Positions 1 to 8,172 of a DNA stretch of 64,000 nt are shown one piece after another (the stretch's first letter is position 1; the number at the start of each line of letters is the position of its first letter). Location of the stretch: NCBI GenBank assembly GCA_946616365.1, contig CAMOIX010000006.1, forward strand, positions 22,786-86,785, given 5' to 3'. The position numbers and the translations under genes were made by a program. The DNA is from AC2028 sp002373595 (lineage in GTDB: Bacteria > Bacillota > Clostridia > Lachnospirales > Lachnospiraceae). The notes under the pieces were generated by a model. It was not told the origin of the DNA. It saw only the letters and a list, made by a program, of their open reading frames with translations, and ran no database searches.

Positions 1-363
1 CTTGTATTCCGCCTCACGCAGTCCCTTGATATCCTCAAATATCTGCTCACGGCGATCGTTGTCGTAGAGTACGACCTGAGTAGGTGTATTGTCTATGATG
101 GGAAGGATGTATTTGTCATCGAGAGTGACTTCCCTGTTCGCGGGATTGAGAATGCCCAGATCCTGATTCCTGCCTACGACCGACAGAAGATCGACATCGT
201 CACCGAGCCATCGAAAAGCGAGAGACTCGTTAAATGCGTCTCCTCCGGCTGAAGTAAAGATCGTATCCGGCGCACTTGTTACGGGAGAGAATACTACCGG
301 TATCTTCTCGACCTTAACGATGGTCTCGATCTGGATGATACCTGCGACTACAAATCTGCTCAT
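1..363 (-). CDS. PfkB-family carbohydrate kinase, N-terminal part (cut by window edge)
   Basis: Translating the minus strand from the ATG at 363 gives 121 codons with no stop before the window edge. It begins MSRFVVAGIIQIETIVKVEK and continues with a GGDAFNES segment and LLSVVGRNQD. This is the N-terminal pattern of ribokinase/PfkB sugar kinases: a first beta strand with VAG, the sugar-binding GG-x-N motif and the VG-x-D turn. The family phosphorylates sugars or nucleosides with ATP in the cytoplasm. A strong Shine-Dalgarno GGAGGTGA lies seven to eight bases before the ATG. The ATP-binding C-terminal half is outside the window, so the substrate cannot be judged. It starts 33 bases after the sensor kinase gene and is probably the last visible gene of the same transcript. 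Confidence 0.8.
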   Translation of the reverse strand, partial: MSRFVVAGIIQIETIVKVEKIPVVFSPVTSAPDTIFTSAGGDAFNESLAFRWLGDDVDLLSVVGRNQDLGILNPANREVTLDDKYILPIIDNTPTQVVLYDNDRREQIFEDIKGLREAEYK

Positions 364-396
364 AAAGTCACCTCCGTTTAGTCTGCAAACCTATGA

Positions 397-3300
397 TCAG
401 TTACCTACACTGGACTTAAGCTTAAGAACGAGATTCCTGTATATCTCCAACAGATTGGGCGTATTGGCCCTGATATAATCTATGTCTCTATTGTCGCCTG
501 CTTCTTCGAGCGTTCTGGCTTTGCCTGCGACATCCTTCGCACCTATCGTGAGCATCGTACTCTTCAGAGCATGCACCTTGTCCGTATATGTTCCCCAATC
601 CTCGGCCATAAACGCCTGCCAGATCTCATCGGATCTCTGTCCGAACTCATCCTTAACATTTCCGAGAATATCGAGGTATACCTCCTTGGATCCGCAATTC
701 CTGATACCGTCATCGATATCGAGATGAACAAAGCCTGTAAGGTATGCGAGAACATCCCACTTTCTCTCTCCTGCAGCGGACTCCGAGAAGCTGACATCCG
801 TCTTTCTCGAAGAGGGTCTGGTCTCTACGGGAGCGTCATTATCTCCGTGCTCGACCTTCTCCTCGGGCAGATACTTGATGAGCATCATCTCGAGTTCCTT
901 GCTGTCGATGGGCTTCATAAGGTAATCAGAGAATCCCTCTGCCAGAAATTCCTCCCTTGCTCCTGACAATGCATTGGCCGTAAGTGAGATGACGGGAACA
1001 TCCCTGTTGAGCTCGGGATCTGCTTCTCTCATGCGGTGGAGCGTCTCAACACCGTCCATACCGGGCATCCTGTAATCGAGGAATATGATATCGTATGCAG
1101 TCTTACCCACCATATCAAGACACTCAAGTCCGCTCTCTACGGAGTCGATCTTGATAAGCGTCTTCTTGAGGAGCTGTTTCATAACCGTGTGGTTCATCGG
1201 TGTATCATCGACAACGAGTATCCTTGCCTCAGGCGCACGGAAGAGCTCTCTGTATGTGCTCTTGTCATCCTCGTAGGACGAATACTTCTTCTTGAAATCT
1301 CCTATTGCGGTATCGGATACTGCGGTCTGAGGGATGGAGATGATGAAAGTCGATCCCTTTCCGTACTCACTGTCTACCGTGATATCTCCGTTCATGAGAT
1401 GGAGCAGGTTGTATGTGATGGCCAGTCCGAGTCCGCTTCCCTCGATCGTCTTGTTCTTCTCGAGGTCAAGTCTCTGGAACTTGTTAAAGAGCTTGTTCAT
1501 ATCCTCCTTGCGGATACCCATTCCGGTATCGCTTACGGATATTCTCAGTGTCAGCTTGCCGGATCCGGTCATCGTTCCTCTTACATCCAGCGTGACGGAA
1601 CCTTTCTGAGTGTACTTGACGGCATTGTTCAGGATGTTCAGCATGACCTGTCTGATACGCATCTCATCACCGATGAGATTCTCAGGTATCCTCTCGTCGA
1701 CTGCCACTTTGAATTCAAGGTTCTTCTGATTGGCCTTGATCTGTATCATATTGATGACATCATGGAGCATCGCAGAGAGCTTGTACTCTCCCTCCGTTAT
1801 CTCCATGTCGCCGGCTTCTATCTTGGAGAAGTCGAGGATGTCATTTATAAGCGAGAGCAGAGTCTTGCCCGCTCCCTCGATATTCTGTGCGAACTCTCTG
1901 ATCTTATCATCCTTGCACTCACGGAGGATCATCTCGTCCATACCAAGTACGGCGTTGATAGGAGTTCTTATCTCATGCGACATGCTTGCAAGGAAATTGC
2001 TCTTGGCCTCATTGGCTGCACGTGCCTTCTTCTCCTCCATTCTTGCCTGCTCGGTGACTCTGAGTATACCGATGAACTCATTCTGATTAACAGGCTTGGA
2101 GAAGTAATAACCCTGGAGATAGTCAACAGCCATATCGTTGAGGAGATTGATCTGGTCCTGAGTCTCAACACCCTCTACGAGGATCTTGCGGTTCATCTCC
2201 CTCATCATCCTTACGCTGTTCTCAAGCACAACTCTCTCGGGTACGCTCTTCTCTGCTTCCCAGAGGACGTTCCTGTCTATCTTTACTATGTCGAAGTAAT
2301 TGGTAAAGATGGACTGCATATTGGAATAGCCTATGCCATATTCATCCATGGAGAATCTGAATCCGCGTCCTTTGAGTTCCTTCATGACGCGGTCGAGCAC
2401 TTCATGATCGCTGGATGCAACCGCTTCGGTAATCTCGAAATTGATCCTGGAAGGTTCTACCTTATACTTGCTGACTATCTTAACTACATTCTCGACAAAT
2501 CCGGTCTGCATGCACTGAATAACGGAGAGGTTGATATCGATGTACTCGAGTCCGAGGTCGACGGGGATACCACTGCTGAAGAAGTGACATACCTCCTCGA
2601 GCACGAACTCGCCGATCTTCTCGATCATTCCGTTCTGCTCCGCTACGGGGATAAGTTCCGAAGGAGGCACCTCTCCGAGCAGACTGTCGTGAAGTCTGAG
2701 CAGAGCCTCGGCGGAGTGAACTCTCTGTTCCTTGGCATCATATACGGGCTGGTAGAATACTTCATATGAATTCTCTGTGAATCCGCGATGTACCGCATTC
2801 TCGACCTCCGCCCAACGCACGAGATAGTTGAGTCCGTCGCCGCCGATTACATCCATATTGGTCTTGCGCGGAAGAGGTCCGTCCACCATGAGCATAATAT
2901 CTTCGGCATCCTTGAATCTCGCGGGGATCTCGGCAGTCATGACAAAAGCATGGAGAATGACTTCCTCGTCCGTCGCCTTGAAGCTGGTCTTGAATCTGTC
3001 CTGGATCTTGTGAGCCAGCGCATCGGTCGTCTCCTCATCGCCTTCCATGCACAGGAGCATGAACGAATTCTGATTGGCATGATAGATGCGGTACCAGGGA
3101 TGTATCTCTTTGAGATAATCCGTGACGACGGTGATAAGTTCAGATGCTCCGTTAAATCTCTGGAGTGATGCTGAGTTGGTAAGTCTGATGCTTATAACAT
3201 CAAATCTCTTTAACAGCTTTAGGTATGCGCGCAGATCCTCCCTCAGAGCGCTTCTGTTGTAGATACCTATCAGGTTGTCGATCCTGTGATCTTCATTTTC

Positions 3301-3963
3301 TATGACGAGCATAATGCCCATGAGAGCCAGTGCTTCCGCAAAGAGCTCGCTCTTTACCTCGCTGATAAAGAGCTGGATGAGTACACCGGCTATTATGATC
3401 ATAAAGAAATAAACGAGTGCGATCCTCTTGCGCACTTCCATCGCCTTCCAGTTGATGACGACATAAGTGGTTGAGATCGCATAGTACATAGCTGCGGCTA
3501 CATATATGACAAACTCTGCCCATTCTCTTTTGAATGTAACATTGGGACCTATCGAATAGACCCATCTTGTAAGAGGGTTGGTAATGACTAACACCTCTGT
3601 GATGATCATGGGAACCGCAAAAGCCAGACTTAAGTCTCTGGATATCCTGTGATTGGCTTTGCTCACAAAGATCGAATAATAGAAAAAGACAGGAGCAAGT
3701 GCAGTATGTGTAAGGAAATAAACAAAGACACACGAATCGGAAAGAACCATCGAAACGGAATAGTTAAATGTCATATTCTTTCCGATGAGATTGCCTATAC
3801 ACGAAAAGGCACTGACAATAACATCGACCAGGAGCACTATGAACAGTTTGTTCTGTGTCCTGTCATTTTTGCCCTTTAAAAGCGTATAGATAAGACATGA
3901 CGCGCATGTCAGTATCGTCGCTATAAAGATCGCTGATTGGTGAATGAGATTCACATATGTCAT
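397..3963 (-). CDS. Giant hybrid sensor kinase: 7TM, degenerate GGDEF, EAL, HisKA, HATPase, REC, Hpt
   Basis: This is an 1188-residue membrane signalling protein. Residues 1-220 hold about seven hydrophobic segments. Residues 225-370 resemble a GGDEF domain, but the signature position reads HANQNSF, so diguanylate cyclase activity is not expected. Residues 395-635 form an EAL domain with EALLR (E419), NLS, EITE, VKID, EGVE and QGYYF; the usual DDFG is DEYG. A short helix leads to HisKA with SHEIRTP (phospho-acceptor H663), an HATPase with SDTGMGI and GSGLGLAI, a receiver domain (D919/D920, D963, K1017) and an Hpt domain (HALKST, H1131). So one chain carries a complete internal phosphorelay and a possible c-di-GMP phosphodiesterase or sensor. 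Its ATG overlaps the stop of the upstream gene as ATGA, suggesting translational coupling. No DNA-binding output domain is present. Confidence 0.93.
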   Translation of the reverse strand: MTYVNLIHQSAIFIATILTCASCLIYTLLKGKNDRTQNKLFIVLLVDVIVSAFSCIGNLIGKNMTFNYSVSMVLSDSCVFVYFLTHTALAPVFFYYSIFVSKANHRISRDLSLAFAVPMIITEVLVITNPLTRWVYSIGPNVTFKREWAEFVIYVAAAMYYAISTTYVVINWKAMEVRKRIALVYFFMIIIAGVLIQLFISEVKSELFAEALALMGIMLVIENEDHRIDNLIGIYNRSALREDLRAYLKLLKRFDVISIRLTNSASLQRFNGASELITVVTDYLKEIHPWYRIYHANQNSFMLLCMEGDEETTDALAHKIQDRFKTSFKATDEEVILHAFVMTAEIPARFKDAEDIMLMVDGPLPRKTNMDVIGGDGLNYLVRWAEVENAVHRGFTENSYEVFYQPVYDAKEQRVHSAEALLRLHDSLLGEVPPSELIPVAEQNGMIEKIGEFVLEEVCHFFSSGIPVDLGLEYIDINLSVIQCMQTGFVENVVKIVSKYKVEPSRINFEITEAVASSDHEVLDRVMKELKGRGFRFSMDEYGIGYSNMQSIFTNYFDIVKIDRNVLWEAEKSVPERVVLENSVRMMREMNRKILVEGVETQDQINLLNDMAVDYLQGYYFSKPVNQNEFIGILRVTEQARMEEKKARAANEAKSNFLASMSHEIRTPINAVLGMDEMILRECKDDKIREFAQNIEGAGKTLLSLINDILDFSKIEAGDMEITEGEYKLSAMLHDVINMIQIKANQKNLEFKVAVDERIPENLIGDEMRIRQVMLNILNNAVKYTQKGSVTLDVRGTMTGSGKLTLRISVSDTGMGIRKEDMNKLFNKFQRLDLEKNKTIEGSGLGLAITYNLLHLMNGDITVDSEYGKGSTFIISIPQTAVSDTAIGDFKKKYSSYEDDKSTYRELFRAPEARILVVDDTPMNHTVMKQLLKKTLIKIDSVESGLECLDMVGKTAYDIIFLDYRMPGMDGVETLHRMREADPELNRDVPVISLTANALSGAREEFLAEGFSDYLMKPIDSKELEMMLIKYLPEEKVEHGDNDAPVETRPSSRKTDVSFSESAAGERKWDVLAYLTGFVHLDIDDGIRNCGSKEVYLDILGNVKDEFGQRSDEIWQAFMAEDWGTYTDKVHALKSTMLTIGAKDVAGKARTLEEAGDNRDIDYIRANTPNLLEIYRNLVLKLKSSVGN

Positions 3964-6239
3964 TGATCAGGCTTCCCTTCTGCGAATGCTATTTCCGCTT
4001 CCAATGTATCCGGAATCTTCACCCCGGCTGCAACAAGTTTCTTTTTAAGATTATCCAGATGATGCAGGCGCTGAGCAGTCTTGAGTCCACGGCGCTCTAT
4101 TATGTCGGAGTAGAGCGGGTTCTGTTTGAGTTTGGTGGCAACATCATTGTGGAAAGGACAATACTTGAAGAGGATCTCCCTCGCCACCTTGTTAAGTCTC
4201 GGCGAGCCGTTGCCCTCAAAGAGAACCCATACGAGATAGTCTCTTACGAACATCTCCTTGAAGCTGTTCTTGGCACGTTGGAGGCTTACGCGTACTTTCT
4301 CTTTGGCATCGGCCGAAAGGTCGTTATTCTTTCTGTAGAACTGTACATAGTCAAAGTACTCGGAAGTAAGCGAAGGATCCGTGACATCGTTCCATCTCGC
4401 ACCCTGTACTCTCTTACAGAGCTCCCATCTGAGCTCCCCGGTAAGTCTGACCAGAGTAGTCTGAAGGTCCTCCATGTGGAAAATGGAAAGGGCCATACGG
4501 CCGGGTGAATTTCTGACCTTGCCCTCGATCTCCTGCCACATTACTCCGCGTACACCTACATTGGGCATAAGGATAAAGTCGGGAAGAAATTCCTGATGTA
4601 TGATCTCCTTGCCCATGACTCTTGCGTTCCTGGTATCAAGTCCCTCTCTGTAGAAAGCGGAATAATCGATGTTTCTGATCTGCTGAAGAAGTCTGGAGAT
4701 CTCGGACAGAGTGACATATGTAGTCTCAAGATCCTTTAATACGTTCTTGTCTGCAAATATCGGACAGAATGTGGTGATACGTCCGAAGGTCATCTTGTTG
4801 ACATTCGGGAAGAAGTTCTTGAGCTCATATTCAACGCGGGCATCGGGATCTTTCTCGAGGTTCTTCATCTCCTCGTTGCTGATGGTTCCGCTTGCTCTCT
4901 GCTTATTCAGATAGTCGAAGTAATCAGTCTCAAACTCATCACGGCTGGGATTCTTATCACCCTCACGGATAGCCATGAGCCAATCGTAGAAGGTGTACAC
5001 TCCCGCATCCGAGTGATCCATGATACCCTTTGCGAGCTTGGCCAGAATCGCAACATTCTTCTCTCCTGCAAGTTCCTCGTCAACATATCCGAAGTACAGA
5101 AACATCCATACTGCGAGAGGTATCTCGTCGTTATTGATGGTATTGATAAATGCGCCCGTATATATCTCGTAGAATTCCTGTGTGATGGCGCGCCTCAATC
5201 TGACAGCTCTGTCATCCATGGAATCAGGATCCTGAAGCTGCTTGTACGAAACAACATGCTCGCGGAAATGAAGCGATACACCGGGATCCGCTCCAGCGAA
5301 TTTGATGATGGTATCGAGCGAACCTGCAAGATCCTCATCGATCTCAATCGTCTTGGTCCCTTTGTCGGAAGCATCGGAAGTTTTGGATTTGGTATCTGTG
5401 CCGAAATCTACAAGTCTGTCCTTAAACTCATCGCTCTCAAGGTCAATGATACCCTTGAACTGATCGGTGATCCTCTTGAGGATCTCAACCAATTCACTGT
5501 GATCCTTTGATCCCGCATCGACGCGGAACAGTATACCCGTGAGAGCTTCGTAGAAATCTCCTCTGTCTCCCGAGAAATACAAAGCAGCCACATCACTCTG
5601 GTAGCGATGATGCTCGTCGAGTATCTGGAATGCCTTACGACAGTCCAGGCTTGCTTTCCTTAGCATCCCCATCGATACGGATGCGTTCTTTACAAGTGCT
5701 TTGCTTCCCTCACCTGTATATGCATTTCCGAGTCCCGAGTAATACTCACTGAGCCAAAGGTCGGGAGCCTCCTCAACGAAACGTGAGGTGAGATTATCCA
5801 TATTTTCGAAAGAATTGATCTGTACGCGATATCTGTTGCACAGATCCGAATACAGTTCAAAATCCTCTTTCAGATTGCGATAGAAATCACTGCACTTAAG
5901 CTCGGATATCGAGCACTGTCCGAGCAGATAAGTGATCTGCCGGAAACATGAGCAAAGGAAGATCCTTGCCGCATCGGGATTCTTCCCGAGGAGATCTTCC
6001 AGTGCTTCGAGGCTTGTTATCTGGTATGCGGCGAGAGTCGTTTCCTCTGCTGCAACATACTCAAAGAAATGTACCTCATTACATATTTCACAGATGCCCA
6101 TGACATCGCCCTTTCCGAGTTCGACCTTACCGCCTGGGTAGACAAGATCTACTTTTCCCGATGTGATAAGCTCGACGGATCCGAAGGGCTGTCCGGCAGT
6201 GTGTATTACTTTTCCGGCTTCTACTGCTATTGCTGCCAT
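3960..6239 (-). CDS. Cyclic-nucleotide-binding-domain protein with large unknown C-terminal region
   Basis: This 759-residue soluble protein has no signal peptide or clear membrane segment. Residues 1-110 look like a Crp-type cyclic nucleotide-binding fold: a beta roll with FGSVELITSGKVDLVYPGG, then GKGDVMGICE at the phosphate-binding-cassette position and a helix. No helix-turn-helix follows, unlike Crp or Fnr. Residues 110-759 are mostly helical with no domain I recognise; a hydrophilic D/K/T-rich linker lies near 280-300. The gene starts two bases after thrS, with Shine-Dalgarno GGAGTAAAG inside the thrS end, and its stop overlaps the start of the hybrid kinase. A role as partner or ligand sensor for that kinase is an inference from this coupling. 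The ligand is unknown, and the arginine typical of cAMP binders is not evident. Confidence 0.7.
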   Translation of the reverse strand: MAAIAVEAGKVIHTAGQPFGSVELITSGKVDLVYPGGKVELGKGDVMGICEICNEVHFFEYVAAEETTLAAYQITSLEALEDLLGKNPDAARIFLCSCFRQITYLLGQCSISELKCSDFYRNLKEDFELYSDLCNRYRVQINSFENMDNLTSRFVEEAPDLWLSEYYSGLGNAYTGEGSKALVKNASVSMGMLRKASLDCRKAFQILDEHHRYQSDVAALYFSGDRGDFYEALTGILFRVDAGSKDHSELVEILKRITDQFKGIIDLESDEFKDRLVDFGTDTKSKTSDASDKGTKTIEIDEDLAGSLDTIIKFAGADPGVSLHFREHVVSYKQLQDPDSMDDRAVRLRRAITQEFYEIYTGAFINTINNDEIPLAVWMFLYFGYVDEELAGEKNVAILAKLAKGIMDHSDAGVYTFYDWLMAIREGDKNPSRDEFETDYFDYLNKQRASGTISNEEMKNLEKDPDARVEYELKNFFPNVNKMTFGRITTFCPIFADKNVLKDLETTYVTLSEISRLLQQIRNIDYSAFYREGLDTRNARVMGKEIIHQEFLPDFILMPNVGVRGVMWQEIEGKVRNSPGRMALSIFHMEDLQTTLVRLTGELRWELCKRVQGARWNDVTDPSLTSEYFDYVQFYRKNNDLSADAKEKVRVSLQRAKNSFKEMFVRDYLVWVLFEGNGSPRLNKVAREILFKYCPFHNDVATKLKQNPLYSDIIERRGLKTAQRLHHLDNLKKKLVAAGVKIPDTLEAEIAFAEGKPDQ

Positions 6240-6241
6240 CT

Positions 6242-8134
6242 TTACTCCATTACATTAATAGGTTCCTGGCTCTTTTCCCTGTCCATCTTCGCGCATGCTG
6301 CACAGAATGCATCTGCCTTTACGCCGTGAAGCTGCTCTTTCTGACCGCGGACAGTTACGGAAACGGTGCCGTCCTGTGCTTCCTTGTCGCCGATAACGAG
6401 GATGTAAGGATCCTTCATGGTGCGGAAGAACTTGATCTTCTCGTTCATATTCTTGTCCGCATAGTCAGCCTCGACACGGATTCCGAGAGCCTCGAGCTTA
6501 TCTGCTACACTCTTTGCATACTCATTGTGTTCGGGCTTAATGGGAACGATGCCCACCTGATAAGGTGAAAGCCAGAACGGGAAAGCTCCTTTGTAGTTCT
6601 CGGTGATGATACCTATGAATCTCTCAAGAGATCCGTAGATGGCACGGTGGATGACAACGGGCTGCGTCATATTACCTTCGGCATCCTGATAGGTCAGGCC
6701 AAAGTTGTGAGGAAGCTGGAAGTCGAGCTGGATGGTTCCGCACTGCCATTCTCTTCCGAGAGCGTCCTTGAACTGAAGGTCGATCTTGGGTCCGTAGAAT
6801 GCGCCGTCTCCCTCGTTAACCTCGTAATTGCCCTCGCCGTACTTCTTGTCGAGTATGCGCTTAAGAGCAGCCTCTGCTCTGTTCCATACTTCGATGTCGC
6901 CCATGTAGTCATCGGGACGGGTTGAGAACTCGGCACGATAGGTAACTCCGAACGCACCGTAGATCTCATCGGCAAGGCTCATGATATCAGCGATCTCATC
7001 CTCGATCTGGCTCTCCATTACGAAGGTGTGATCGTCGTCCTGTCTGAACTCCTGTACTCTGAAGAGTCCGTTCATCTGTCCGGATTTCTCCTTACGGTGA
7101 AGGACATCGTACTCGCTGTATCTGATGGGCAGCTCCTTGTAGGAGTGGATCGTACGCTTGTAGGTCATCATCGCATTGGGACAGTTCATGGGCTTTGCAG
7201 CCATCGTATCGTCTGCCTCGCGAGAATACAGAGGCTGTCTTGCAGCCATCTTTACAGCGAACTTCTCAGCCGCATCATCATCAAGTGCATCCACGGTATC
7301 GACAAGTCCGGAGACATCCGCATCTGCAGTGAGCTGTCCGGTGATACCGGGAACCATGAACATGTTGTTGATATAATGTGCCCAGTGACCGCTGATCAGC
7401 CAGAGCTTCTTGTTGTTGACAAGGGGAGCGGCGATCTCCTGATAGCCGTGCTTTGCCTGAATCTCTCTGGAGAACCCCAGCAGGGTCTGATAGAGCTTCC
7501 ATCCTCTGGGAAGCCAATAGGGCATTCCGGGTGCGGTCTCATGGAACATAAAGAGATCGAGCTGAGGTCCGAGCTTCTTGTGATCTCTCTCCATGGCCTC
7601 TTTGATGAGATTGAGATGTGCCTTTAATTCATCCTTGCTCGGGAATGCGTATACATAGATCCTCTGAAGAGAGTCTCTCTTTTCGTCTCCTCTCCAATAT
7701 GCGCCGGATGCCGACTTTACTTTGAATGCGACACCCATGAGGTCACGTGAATTCTCGATATGAGGTCCGCGGCAAAGATCCACGAAATCATCTCCGGTGT
7801 AATAAACCGTGAGAGTAGCATCCTCAGGCAGATCATTAATGATCTCAGCCTTGAAGCGCTGCTCCTTAAACATATCAAGTCCCTCCGCACGGGTTACTTC
7901 CTTGCGGGTCCAGTCCTCTTTACGCCTGATGATCTCGGTCATCTTGTCTTCGATAGTCTTATAGTCATCCTCGGTGATAGCTCGAGGCAAGATAAAATCA
8001 TAATAAAATCCATCCGCGATCTGCGGTCCGATGGCATACTGAACATTCTCCTTACCAAAAATCTCAATGACAGCTTTGGCAAGAATATGCGCCATCGAAT
8101 GACGATAAACTTCCAAAAATTCTTCTTTTTCCAT
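6242..8134 (-). CDS. thrS: Threonyl-tRNA synthetase lacking the TGS domain
   Basis: It charges tRNA-Thr with threonine. The 630 residues begin directly at the editing domain: HSMAH (H12, H16) and CRGPH (C121, H125) are the hydrolytic editing residues. The class II catalytic core carries PMNCP (zinc ligand C318), FRVQEFRQDDDH (H369) and HRAIYGS (H496), followed by the anticodon-binding domain from about residue 520. The usual N-terminal TGS domain of about 60 residues is missing. About 40 extra residues (roughly 262-308) lie between MF at 258-259 and KPMNCP, where E. coli ThrS has a short loop. The C-terminal tail contains a CAAC pair. The start has a strong GGGAGG Shine-Dalgarno. Only 38 bases separate it from the upstream gene, so there is no room for a T-box leader. 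Confidence 0.95.
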   Translation of the reverse strand: MEKEEFLEVYRHSMAHILAKAVIEIFGKENVQYAIGPQIADGFYYDFILPRAITEDDYKTIEDKMTEIIRRKEDWTRKEVTRAEGLDMFKEQRFKAEIINDLPEDATLTVYYTGDDFVDLCRGPHIENSRDLMGVAFKVKSASGAYWRGDEKRDSLQRIYVYAFPSKDELKAHLNLIKEAMERDHKKLGPQLDLFMFHETAPGMPYWLPRGWKLYQTLLGFSREIQAKHGYQEIAAPLVNNKKLWLISGHWAHYINNMFMVPGITGQLTADADVSGLVDTVDALDDDAAEKFAVKMAARQPLYSREADDTMAAKPMNCPNAMMTYKRTIHSYKELPIRYSEYDVLHRKEKSGQMNGLFRVQEFRQDDDHTFVMESQIEDEIADIMSLADEIYGAFGVTYRAEFSTRPDDYMGDIEVWNRAEAALKRILDKKYGEGNYEVNEGDGAFYGPKIDLQFKDALGREWQCGTIQLDFQLPHNFGLTYQDAEGNMTQPVVIHRAIYGSLERFIGIITENYKGAFPFWLSPYQVGIVPIKPEHNEYAKSVADKLEALGIRVEADYADKNMNEKIKFFRTMKDPYILVIGDKEAQDGTVSVTVRGQKEQLHGVKADAFCAACAKMDREKSQEPINVME

Positions 8135-8172
8135 ATCGGAAACCTCCCTTGTATACAGATATTAAGATTTTA

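Noticed and set aside
1036..2769. A 577-codon open frame on the plus strand opposite the hybrid kinase gene
   Set aside because: It lies wholly antisense to a gene with many conserved domains, has no ribosome site or family motifs, and has the composition expected of a reverse-frame shadow.
8135..8172. T-box leader upstream of thrS
   Set aside because: Only 38 bases separate thrS from the upstream gene and no T-box elements (stem I, antiterminator) are present.
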